A DNA stretch of 9,532 nt from positions 1-9,532 of the forward strand of contig JAGLQP010000043.1 of NCBI GenBank assembly GCA_023136785.1. The letters are read 5' to 3'. A program made the position numbers and the translations under genes. The stretch comes from Spirochaetales bacterium. GTDB lineage: Bacteria; Spirochaetota; Spirochaetia; SZUA-6; DRHE01. The notes beneath the pieces were generated by a model. That model was not told the origin of the DNA, did not search any database, and saw only the letters and a program-made list of their open reading frames with translations. Shown here piece after piece: positions 1-6,681 of the stretch; within the stretch, counting starts at the first letter, position 1; each line of letters starts with the position of its first letter.

Positions 1-84
1 GCGTCCCTCGGCGATGTGTACCTCCACACCGCTCTGTCTGGACAGATCCTGAAAGGAGAGTATCGTGGCATTGCGGATGATCAC
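1..84 (-). CDS. Amidohydrolase-family protein, N-terminal fragment (cut by window edge)
   Basis: Only the first 28 codons are present and the gene continues past the left edge. Starting from GTG at 84, the translation begins MIIRNATILSF and ends HIAEGR. This resembles the opening beta-strands of amidohydrolase-superfamily enzymes such as guanine or cytosine deaminase, SsnA or dihydroorotase (pattern 'I+NA.I..F' followed by a strand ending 'I.+GR'). The metal-binding HxH motif would lie beyond the edge, so the family call is inference. The GTG overlaps the stop of the upstream nucleoside hydrolase as GTGA (81-84), which supports this start and translational coupling. The only Shine-Dalgarno-like sequence is a distant GAGGT about 12 bases upstream. 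In context, a base deaminase acting after nucleoside cleavage would fit, but the substrate cannot be read here. Confidence 0.6.
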   Translation of the reverse strand, partial: MIIRNATILSFQDLSRQSGVEVHIAEGR

Positions 85-1016
85 CGTGTATCGAGCACCT
101 CGATCGCTTGAAAGAGCAGTTCCTTGAACAGGGAATTGTTGACTTCCAGGGCCACATCGGTGTTGGCGGTCCGATTGGAGATCCCATAGACGTCGGCCAC
201 GGTCCGCCCGCGGGTCAGGGCCCCTTCGGTTTCAATCTCCACATTCATATTGCGGGTCTTGATTACCTCGGGTTTAATCAGGTGAGCGATGGCCAACGCG
301 TCGTGGAGGGGGGCTCCGTCGAAGCCGAAGATATCCTTGTTGGCCTGGGCGAAAAACTTGAGCAGCGGCGCAACCACCCGGGAGACCTTTCCGTTCAGCC
401 TGGACAACTCTTCGATGTCATCGAAGCCGAACAGGGCCTTGTTGGTCACATCCAATCCCACCATGGTGATCGGAACACCGCTCCCAAACACGACTTTCGC
501 TGCCTCGGGATCCACGTAGATATTGAACTCCGCAGCCGGGGTGATGTTGGAGTCGAACACGGCGCCCCCCATCAGCACGATCCGCTCCAGCTTCGTGGTG
601 ATCCTCGGATCCTTGAGCATGGCCAGGGCTACATTGGTTAGGGGCCCTGTGGGCACTAGGGTCAGAGGCGTGCCGGATTCCATGATGGTCTGGATGAGGA
701 AATCCACCGCATGCTGCTCCACTCCCTGCACTCCCGGCTCGGGCAGGTCCGCCCCGTCCAGACCGGAAACACCGTGAATCTCCGGGGCACCTGTCAGTTC
801 CCGAAACAGAGGCTTGTCCGCCCCGCGGGCTACCGGGATGTCTGTTCGGCCGATCAAGGTCAGCGTCTTGAGGGCGTTTTGATAGGTCTTCTCGCCGGTT
901 TGGTTCCCGGCAACCGTGGTGATTCCCAGCAGCTCGAGCTCATTGGATGAACTGGCCAGCATGATGGCCATCATGTCGTCGTGTCCGGGATCGCAATCGA
1001 TCAGTATACGCTTCAT
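81..1016 (-). CDS. Inosine/uridine-preferring nucleoside hydrolase family protein (hydrolase 2)
   Basis: This 311-residue protein is of normal length for a nucleoside N-ribohydrolase, which cleaves the N-glycosidic bond to give ribose and a free base in the cytosol; no signal peptide is seen. The N-terminal calcium and ribose site DCDPGHDD is at residues 7-14 (D7, D9, D13, D14). Other family landmarks are HGVSGLDG from H81, PTGPLTN with T123, MGG at 149-151, NITPAAEFN to N165 followed by VDPEAA, and the late His-Asp pair in PLHDALA (H238, D239). All expected catalytic residues are therefore present, including the histidine thought to protonate the leaving base. The ATG at 1016 overlaps the permease B stop (ATGA) and follows an AAGGA site. 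It is distinct from the second hydrolase at 5773-6681. Base preference (purine, pyrimidine or broad) cannot be assigned. Confidence 0.93.
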   Translation of the reverse strand: MKRILIDCDPGHDDMMAIMLASSSNELELLGITTVAGNQTGEKTYQNALKTLTLIGRTDIPVARGADKPLFRELTGAPEIHGVSGLDGADLPEPGVQGVEQHAVDFLIQTIMESGTPLTLVPTGPLTNVALAMLKDPRITTKLERIVLMGGAVFDSNITPAAEFNIYVDPEAAKVVFGSGVPITMVGLDVTNKALFGFDDIEELSRLNGKVSRVVAPLLKFFAQANKDIFGFDGAPLHDALAIAHLIKPEVIKTRNMNVEIETEGALTRGRTVADVYGISNRTANTDVALEVNNSLFKELLFQAIEVLDTR

Positions 1017-1972
1017 GTCGTTTCCTTGATCGTACCCACCTGTTTGGCCTCTTCTACCTTCCGGTGTCGCTTTTTCTGGGCCTGAGCCGAGTAGATCGTC
1101 AGGGCGATGACTGTGGCCAGATAGGGAATCAGGGCGATCAACTCCGAAGGGATCTGAAGCGAGGCGAAGTAGATGGCCAAAGCATTAACCGCGCCGAACA
1201 GCAGAGAAGCCAGGAAGGTTCCCAGGGGCATGTAGCCGCCCAAAGTGGCGGCGGCGATGGCTATCCATCCTCGACCCGCGGTCATGTCCCGGGCGAACCA
1301 AGACACATACCCCATGGAGAGGTACAAGCCGCCGAAAGCTCCGAAAAAACCGGAAAGCATCAAAGCCCACATGCGGATTCGATTCACATTGATCCCCACC
1401 GATTCGGCGGCATGGGGATTCTGTCCTACGGCCCGAATCCGCAGTCCCAGGGGTGTCTTGAAGGTGATGATGTAGAACAGAATGATGGCCAGGAAGGCAC
1501 CGTAGGTCATAATGTTGTGACCGCTGATGATCGTTCCCAGCACGGGGATGCTCTTGATCAGAGGAATGTGCACCTCGGGAAAGAGCATGCTTTTCAGCGA
1601 GCTGGAAGACCCCTTGTCTCCGGTGGCGAGAAACAACAGAAACACGGTGATACCGCTGGCAAACATGTTCAAAGCGATCGCAGCCAGGATGATGTCGGCC
1701 TTCAATCGGAGGTGGAAATAGCTCAAGATAGCACCCATAGCCACTCCGGCTGCGACTCCCGCAAGAAGGGCCAGGATGAGACTGTTTGTGAAGGCGCTGA
1801 CCAGCACCCCCACGAAAGCGGAAACAAGCATGGTCCCTTCCATGGAGATATTGATAGTGCCAGCCAGATGGGAGATGGACACGCCGATAGCGGCAAACAA
1901 CAGCGGCGTCATTACCCGGAAGATGGCAAACCCGAATTCAGCACTCAGGATGCTCTGCAGAAGTGGGTTCAT
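1013..1972 (-). CDS. Nucleoside ABC transporter permease B (BPD_transp_2 family, NupQ-like)
   Basis: This 319-residue integral membrane protein has about eight hydrophobic segments. It carries the marks of the second permease of BMP-type nucleoside importers: INISMEG at 40-46, the cytoplasmic loop RAVGQNPHAA at 180-189, and GRGWIAIAAATLGG from 233. The C-terminus after about residue 298 is a charged lysine-rich tail, presumably cytosolic. It should pair with permease A to form the membrane channel, driven by the ATPase encoded upstream; the arrangement matches B. subtilis NupP/NupQ and Streptococcus BmpC/BmpD. The ATG at 1972 overlaps the permease A stop as ATGA and has a good Shine-Dalgarno AGGGGAGG (1979-1986) six bases before it. 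Its own stop overlaps the ATG of hydrolase 2. Membership of the branched-chain amino acid/sugar permease superfamily is secure; nucleoside specificity comes from the lipoprotein and hydrolase neighbours. Confidence 0.93.
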   Translation of the reverse strand: MNPLLQSILSAEFGFAIFRVMTPLLFAAIGVSISHLAGTINISMEGTMLVSAFVGVLVSAFTNSLILALLAGVAAGVAMGAILSYFHLRLKADIILAAIALNMFASGITVFLLFLATGDKGSSSSLKSMLFPEVHIPLIKSIPVLGTIISGHNIMTYGAFLAIILFYIITFKTPLGLRIRAVGQNPHAAESVGINVNRIRMWALMLSGFFGAFGGLYLSMGYVSWFARDMTAGRGWIAIAAATLGGYMPLGTFLASLLFGAVNALAIYFASLQIPSELIALIPYLATVIALTIYSAQAQKKRHRKVEEAKQVGTIKETT

Positions 1973-3030
1973 GCCGCACCTCCCCTCTCAGCCTGCCGAA
2001 CGGTTATGCGGTACTTCCACTGGCTCAAGAAGGCCTCTGCTGTGATGAGCAGGATGATGATCGATTGGATCACCATGACCATCTCCGCCGGCACGTCGGA
2101 CATCAGGTTCAACACCCGACCGCCCACCCGCATGTAGGCCAGGAAGAACGATGCCGGTACGATCAACAGGGGATGGCTTCTGCCGATGATAGCCACTATG
2201 ATCCCGTCCCAGCCATAGCCGGGGGAGCTCTGCCAGAGGAACCGCCTGTGAATTCCCATGACTTCGGTCATGCCTCCGAAGGCGGCGAGGAAACCCAGAA
2301 TCACCTGACAGAGGATGATCACCTTGAATACGCTGATTCCGCCGAAGCGGGCAAAACGCTCGTTGAAACCGGTGCTGCGGATCTCATACCCCGCGGTGGT
2401 GTGGTACAGGAAGTAGTACACCAGGACGGCGAGCACCAGGGCCAGGATAATGCCGTAGTGAATACGCGTGTCCGGAATGAACCGAGCCAGCCAGGCCGTT
2501 TCCGGCAGCTTAAAGGAAACGAGGAATCCCGCCTCTTTGTCGCGAAAGTGGTAGTTGATCAGATACAGTCCGAGGAAATAGGCTACGTAGTTCAGCATCA
2601 GGGACGATACCAGCTCGCTGGCCTTCCACTTCGCCTTGAGGATTCCAGGAATAAAACTCCACAGCGCGCCGGTCAAACCGGCTATCAACAGCACCAGAGG
2701 GATGTGGATGAAGGCGGGCATATTGGTGGAAACCGCGAAAGCCGTGCCCACCGCTGCTCCCAGGTACAGGGATCCTTCGGCTCCGATGTTGAACTGTTTG
2801 GCTTGAAAGGCCACGGCGATGGCCAGTCCGCAGAAGATGATCGGTGAAGCGGTCTCGAACAGGTGAGCGAGGCGGGAGCGGGTGAGAAACGGTCCGAGCA
2901 GAAAGGATCGCAGGGAAAATCCGGGCTCCTGGCTGGTCAGATAGATCAGGAACACACTGATCACGATGCCGATGCCGATGGCAATGATGACACGGATCAG
3001 GGTGAAATACTTAAGCAGAAACTTTTCCAC
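1969..3030 (-). CDS. Nucleoside ABC transporter permease A (BPD_transp_2 family, NupP-like)
   Basis: A 353-residue inner-membrane permease, read from GTG at 3030. The first hydrophobic helix lies at about residues 10-32 after a short basic start. FNIGAEG at 80-86 and GYGWDGIIVAIIG from 271 are diagnostic of the first permease in nucleoside and sugar importers of this family. About eight or nine membrane segments can be made out. The frame is open further upstream to 3126, but those 32 extra residues would lie entirely inside the ATPase gene, read poorly, and lack a ribosome site. The GTG has GAGGAGG (3037-3043) six bases before it, which decides the start. The gene overlaps the ATPase end by 20 bases and the permease B start by ATGA, so the three are probably translated together. 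It is expected to form a heterodimeric channel with permease B. Confidence 0.93.
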   Translation of the reverse strand: MEKFLLKYFTLIRVIIAIGIGIVISVFLIYLTSQEPGFSLRSFLLGPFLTRSRLAHLFETASPIIFCGLAIAVAFQAKQFNIGAEGSLYLGAAVGTAFAVSTNMPAFIHIPLVLLIAGLTGALWSFIPGILKAKWKASELVSSLMLNYVAYFLGLYLINYHFRDKEAGFLVSFKLPETAWLARFIPDTRIHYGIILALVLAVLVYYFLYHTTAGYEIRSTGFNERFARFGGISVFKVIILCQVILGFLAAFGGMTEVMGIHRRFLWQSSPGYGWDGIIVAIIGRSHPLLIVPASFFLAYMRVGGRVLNLMSDVPAEMVMVIQSIIILLITAEAFLSQWKYRITVRQAERGGAA

Positions 3031-4558
3031 TGACAGCCTCCTCTCTCTGTACCCCCAGCATATATGGCCCGAGATCCCCTGCGGTGATCTTTGACACGTC
3101 CTGGAAGTGGGCTGCGATCCCGCCATTGTAGATCACGATCACCCGGGTAGACAGTTTCAAGATCTCATCGAGGTCGGCGGAAGCCAGAAAAATGGCCTTG
3201 CCTCGATCTCGAGCCTCCTGAAGCAGGCGGTGCACCATCTCCTCGGAACCCACGTCGATCCCCCGGGTCGGATGGGCGGCAATGATCACATCGGGGTCCG
3301 ACGACAGCTCCCGGGCTACCACTACCTTTTGGATATTCCCTCCTGAAAGGGCAGACACAGGAGTTTTGGTGGATTGGGCGAGAATGTTGAACTTCTCGAT
3401 CAACTCCCTGCTGTGTTGGGAGATGTCCTTCCACAGCAACCTCAGCCCTTTGGAAAAGCCTGGTTTGTAGTACCTGTCGAGGATGAAGTTCTCCTCCAAA
3501 GTAGTTTCTTCGGCCACACCGTCTTCCATCCGGTCTTCCGGGATATGGCACAACCCTTTTTCCCGGATTCGTCGCGGGGACAGACCGATCAGATTCTCGC
3601 CTCGCAGTGTGATCTCCCCTTCCGATGGCTGCAGCAGTCCGGTCAAGATCCGCACCAGTTCGGTCTGGCCGTTTCCGACCACACCGGCCAGACCGAGAAT
3701 CTCACCGGAGCGGACATCGAAGGACATCTTGTTGAGCACTAAAATCGCCTCGTCGTTGACGTAGGAAAGATTTCGAACCGACAGAAGCGATTCCCCCAGT
3801 GTCACTGGAGCGCGAATGCGCTCGAAACTGATGTCCCTTCCCACCATCAGTTGAGCGATGTCATGTTCGGTGAGCTCGCTGGCATCCCGGGTGTCGATGA
3901 CCCGGGCATCCCTCATGATGGTCACCCGGTCGGCGATCTGCTTGACTTCGTTCAACTTGTGGGAGATGAAGATAATAGTCTTGCCCTGTTTTTTGAGATT
4001 CTTCAATGTCTTGAAAAGAACCTCTGTTTCCTGGGGGGTTAGTACCGATGTAGGCTCATCCAAAATAAGCAGCTCGGCGTTTCGGAACAGGGCTTTGAGG
4101 ATCTCTACGCGCTGACGAACTCCGATGGGCAGGTCTTTGATCTTTTTGTTCGGCGGAACCTGCAACCCGTACTCCTCAGAAACCTGAAGGGTAATCTCCC
4201 CAGCCCTGTCGGTATCGAGAAAGAGCTTGGCCCGTAGCGGCTCGTTGCCCAACACCATGTTCTCCGCCACGGTAAGGTCCGGCGCCAGCATCAAATGCTG
4301 GTGTACCATACCGATACCTATCCGAATGGCATCGCGGGGACTGCGGATGTGCACCTTTTCACCTTTGAAAAAGATCTCTCCGTCCTGAGCCTGTTCGATA
4401 CCGAAGATAATCTTCATCAGGGTGGTCTTGCCGGCCCCGTTCTCCCCCACAACGGCGTGAATAGTATTTTCCTCGACAGCGATACTCACGGCCCGGTTGG
4501 CGATTACTCCGTTTTCATAAACCTTGAGAACATCCTTTGCTTCCAGGATTTTTTCCAT
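3011..4558 (-). CDS. Nucleoside ABC transporter ATP-binding protein, two ABC domains (NupO-like)
   Basis: This 515-residue protein is a fused pair of ABC ATPase domains, the usual size for the RbsA/MglA/NupO type. Domain 1 has Walker A GENGAGKTT (38-46), the Q-loop in MVHQHLM (Q87), a degenerate signature LPIGVRQR (143-150), Walker B LLILDEPTS (163-171, catalytic E168) and the switch H200. Domain 2 has a degenerate Walker A GVVGNGQTE (292-300, no GKT), an intact signature LSGGNIQK (404-411) and IIAAHPTRGIDV in the Walker B region (425-436), with His in place of the catalytic Glu. One composite ATP site is therefore consensus and the other is not, as is normal in this family. It lies between the lipoprotein and permease genes. 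An intergenic terminator lies upstream; the ATG at 4558 follows a GAGG about ten bases away. It energises import at the cytoplasmic face. Confidence 0.95.
   Translation of the reverse strand: MEKILEAKDVLKVYENGVIANRAVSIAVEENTIHAVVGENGAGKTTLMKIIFGIEQAQDGEIFFKGEKVHIRSPRDAIRIGIGMVHQHLMLAPDLTVAENMVLGNEPLRAKLFLDTDRAGEITLQVSEEYGLQVPPNKKIKDLPIGVRQRVEILKALFRNAELLILDEPTSVLTPQETEVLFKTLKNLKKQGKTIIFISHKLNEVKQIADRVTIMRDARVIDTRDASELTEHDIAQLMVGRDISFERIRAPVTLGESLLSVRNLSYVNDEAILVLNKMSFDVRSGEILGLAGVVGNGQTELVRILTGLLQPSEGEITLRGENLIGLSPRRIREKGLCHIPEDRMEDGVAEETTLEENFILDRYYKPGFSKGLRLLWKDISQHSRELIEKFNILAQSTKTPVSALSGGNIQKVVVARELSSDPDVIIAAHPTRGIDVGSEEMVHRLLQEARDRGKAIFLASADLDEILKLSTRVIVIYNGGIAAHFQDVSKITAGDLGPYMLGVQREEAVSGKVSA
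3037..3043 (-). promoter_or_regulatory. Ribosome binding site fixing the permease A GTG start
   Basis: The minus strand reads GAGGAGG here, six bases before GTG at 3030 and inside the end of the ATPase gene. It is the only good Shine-Dalgarno in this region. It favours the GTG over the longer open frame that extends upstream to 3126. Confidence 0.75.
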
Positions 4559-4615
4559 GATCTGAAAACCTCTGTTCCTTCCCTGACCGGACGGTTATCG
4601 AGAGAATCTATAAAT

Positions 4616-4659
4616 AAAAAAATGGGGAATCCCTTGGAATCGCTCCGGGGATTCCCCAT
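4616..4659 (-). terminator. Intra-operon rho-independent terminator between lipoprotein and ATPase genes
   Basis: Two perfectly complementary 12-base arms (4648-4659 and 4622-4633, ATGGGGAATCCC type) enclose a 14-base loop. On the minus strand the second arm runs into seven Ts (4622-4616), followed by ATTTA. The hairpin begins nine bases after the TAG stop of the lipoprotein gene. Stem, loop and U-run all have the geometry of an intrinsic terminator for minus-strand transcription. The genes continue in the same direction 58 bases later with no convincing new promoter, so it probably works as a partial terminator or 3' stabiliser. That would leave more mRNA for the binding protein than for the transporter membrane parts. 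The degree of read-through is unknown. Confidence 0.85.
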
Positions 4660-4667
4660 GGTTTGGG

Positions 4668-5735
4668 CTATTGACCGAATGCCGTATCTACTTTTATTTC
4701 CCCGCTCAGGATCTTGTCTTCAAGCTCCTTGATGCGGCTGCGGAACTCCTCTGGGATGAGTTTCCTGTAGTTTTCGTTGTCAGCGACCCCGACGCCGTCT
4801 TTGGCGATGCCGAGAACCTCAGCCTCGCCCACGGGCAGGGTACCTTCGATATACATCTTAACGGCCCGATACAGGGAATCATCCACGTTCTTCATCATCG
4901 AGGTGACGATATTATCTGCCTTGGCGGGATCGGTCTCCTTGAACAGAATGTACTGATCCGAATCCACCCCGATGGCGTAGCGGTCCTTGTCCTTGGCCGC
5001 ATCGAGCAGCCCGATCCCCGTCTCTGCGGCTACGTTGAAAGCGATGTCCACTCCCTGCTCGTACTGGGCCAGGACCAGCTCCTTTCCCTTCCCGGGATCA
5101 TTGAAGGCATTGGCGTAGGAAACCAACACCTCGACGTCTGGGTCGATGTGCTTGGCTCCTTGGATGTATCCGACCTTGAAGTCATTTATGACCGGGATAT
5201 CCATACCGCCGAGAAATCCGATGACCTTCTCGGGATTCACCTTGGGCATGTCTGAGCTGGTGATCAGCGCGGCCAGGGCGCCCACCAGGAAAGACCCTTC
5301 GTTCTGGGCATACAGTATCGAGTAGACGTTGTCCAGCCCCCCCTTGGAGTAGTCTGCCGAAGAGTCGTAAATTACGAACATCTTCTCCGGGTGTTTGGGA
5401 GCGAGCTTTTCAACAATCTGCACGAGCTGCCAAGTGCCGGCGATGATTACATCCCAATCTCCCTCGGCAAGCTGAGCAAGGTCGGGTTCCCAGTTCGCTT
5501 CCTCGTAGGTTCCTTCGATTGTCTTTGTGTAAACACCGAACTCTTCTTCGGCCTGTTTTATCCCACGGTGTGCCGAGTCAAAAAAGGCTTTATCCCCCAG
5601 GGTCCCGTTCACATACAGGGCTACCCGGATCTTCTTCTCCCCCGGCGCCGCTTCCTCTTTTTTCTTGCAAGTTGCCAGACCGAGTACGCTCAGGGCGAGA
5701 AGCACTGCCAGGAGTACGTACAATACCTTTTTCAT
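4668..5735 (-). CDS. BMP/PnrA-family nucleoside-binding lipoprotein of ABC importer
   Basis: This 355-residue extracytoplasmic solute-binding protein belongs to the basic membrane protein family (Treponema PnrA/TmpC, Borrelia BmpA, Bacillus NupN), whose studied members bind purine nucleosides. Residues 1-22 form a lipoprotein signal (MKKV, then a hydrophobic core) and the modified cysteine is C23 in LATC. A charged linker (KKKEEAAPGEKK) precedes the domain. Family landmarks are GDKAFFDSA (47-55), FLGGMDIPVINDFKVGY from 174, NVAAETGIGLLDAAKD (234-249) and GVDSDQ (256-261). The Thr just before the lipobox Cys is unusual outside taxa with relaxed lipoboxes. The ATG at 5735 has the strongest ribosome site in the window. 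It lies 37 bases after hydrolase 1; TATAAC in that region (5761-5766) resembles a -10 box but has no matching -35. The exact nucleoside bound is inferred only. Confidence 0.94.
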   Translation of the reverse strand: MKKVLYVLLAVLLALSVLGLATCKKKEEAAPGEKKIRVALYVNGTLGDKAFFDSAHRGIKQAEEEFGVYTKTIEGTYEEANWEPDLAQLAEGDWDVIIAGTWQLVQIVEKLAPKHPEKMFVIYDSSADYSKGGLDNVYSILYAQNEGSFLVGALAALITSSDMPKVNPEKVIGFLGGMDIPVINDFKVGYIQGAKHIDPDVEVLVSYANAFNDPGKGKELVLAQYEQGVDIAFNVAAETGIGLLDAAKDKDRYAIGVDSDQYILFKETDPAKADNIVTSMMKNVDDSLYRAVKMYIEGTLPVGEAEVLGIAKDGVGVADNENYRKLIPEEFRSRIKELEDKILSGEIKVDTAFGQ

Positions 5736-5739
5736 TTTT

Positions 5740-5749
5740 CCCTCCTTCT
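5740..5749 (-). promoter_or_regulatory. Strong Shine-Dalgarno of the lipoprotein gene
   Basis: The minus strand reads AGAAGGAGGG four bases before the ATG at 5735, a near-perfect anti-16S match. Nearly all other starts in the operon rely on overlaps and weaker sites, so this one probably supports high translation of the binding protein. Confidence 0.8.
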
Positions 5750-5772
5750 GGATTTGGATGGTTATACCCTTA

Positions 5773-6681
5773 TTAGGTAAGATTGCGTATCCTCAACAAT
5801 ATACTTTGAAAACCCGCCTTGTCAATTTCCATCACCAATTCCAAGCGATTTCCCTGCCGATGAACACTGGCTCCCCGGCGAGGTGTGTCGGCCAACTCCA
5901 TCGTGAGATCGCCTGCCAAGACCTGGGTAGCAATGTTCGGATTCACGACGTAGGCCATGGTCAAAGGATCGGGGAACATCGCCGCCCTGTTCCCGTACAC
6001 CTTCTCGATGTAGGAGAAAAGGGGCCGGTGCATATCGAGGAGCAGCTTCCCCGCCTTGCTGTCCCCGAATCCAAGGGCGCAAATCTCCTCCTCGCTGTGG
6101 GTCATCTTAACCGCCGCGTCCCAGGGAACCACCGTCAGGGGCACTTTGCTCTCCAGTACAACCTGCACCGACTCCGGGTCGGCGTAGTAGTTGAACTCGG
6201 CATAAGGGGTGACGTTTCCTTTTCCGATGGCTCCCCCCATCGAAACAATCTCGCCGATCAGCTCTTCGAGCTCCGGATAGAGGTTCAAAGCGATGGCAAC
6301 ATTGGTAAGCGGCCCGAGGGCGATCAGAGACAGACCCGGGTTCTCTCTGGCCAAACGAAGCATCCCCTCCGGAGCGCCTGTATCCTCCAGAGGTTTGCCC
6401 GCATCGTCGAGCTCTACGTCTCCCAATCCATTGCGTCCGTGTACTCCTTCGGCGTGGTGAGGCTGGCCGATCAGGGGACGGGAAGCACCACGAAAAACAG
6501 GGATATCTCCTCTACCCAGAGAGGGAAGCAGCCTCAGCACATTTTCCGTAACCTGCTCCACTCCTACATTCCCGTTCACCGTGGTCAGGCCCAGTACATT
6601 CAGCTCCGAACTGGCCAGGGCAATCATGATGGCCACAGCATCGTCCACTCCACAATCCGTATCGATGAGAATTTTTTTCAT
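5773..6681 (-). CDS. Nucleoside hydrolase family protein with atypical active site (hydrolase 1)
   Basis: This 302-residue cytosolic protein has the nucleoside N-ribohydrolase fold markers: IDTDCGVDD at 6-14 (D7, D9, D13, D14), HGRNGLGD from H81, LGPLTN at 122-127, MGG at 148-150, GNVTPYAEFN to N164 followed by ADPE, and a late aspartate D238. The family His that normally precedes that Asp is Pro237 here (MFPDPLT). Likewise the Thr of the PTGPLTN motif is Leu (ALGPLTN). The ribose and calcium site is therefore kept, while the leaving-base side differs from hydrolase 2, suggesting a different base or base analogue. The ATG at 6681 overlaps the kinase stop as ATGA, with GGAG eight bases before it, so translation is probably coupled to the kinase. 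The two hydrolases are clearly divergent paralogues, not a recent duplication. Substrate is unassigned. Confidence 0.92.
   Translation of the reverse strand: MKKILIDTDCGVDDAVAIMIALASSELNVLGLTTVNGNVGVEQVTENVLRLLPSLGRGDIPVFRGASRPLIGQPHHAEGVHGRNGLGDVELDDAGKPLEDTGAPEGMLRLARENPGLSLIALGPLTNVAIALNLYPELEELIGEIVSMGGAIGKGNVTPYAEFNYYADPESVQVVLESKVPLTVVPWDAAVKMTHSEEEICALGFGDSKAGKLLLDMHRPLFSYIEKVYGNRAAMFPDPLTMAYVVNPNIATQVLAGDLTMELADTPRRGASVHRQGNRLELVMEIDKAGFQSILLRIRNLT

Noticed and set aside
1064..2847. Long plus-strand open frames opposite the two permeases
   Set aside because: The translations are extremely rich in His, Gln, Asp and Gly, which is the mirror of hydrophobic membrane-protein codons. The minus-strand genes have clear family motifs and overlapping starts.
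3031..3126. Upstream extension of permease A by 32 residues
   Set aside because: The extension lies wholly within the ATPase gene, has no membrane-protein character and no ribosome site, whereas GTG 3030 is preceded by GAGGAGG at ideal spacing.
4559..4615. Possible new promoter for the ATPase gene after the terminator
   Set aside because: The 57 bases contain no paired -35 and -10 hexamers with reasonable spacing, so read-through is the simpler explanation.
5761..5766. TATAAC on the minus strand between hydrolase 1 and the lipoprotein gene, resembling a -10 box
   Set aside because: No acceptable -35 hexamer lies 16-18 bases upstream, so a separate promoter for the lipoprotein gene was not called.
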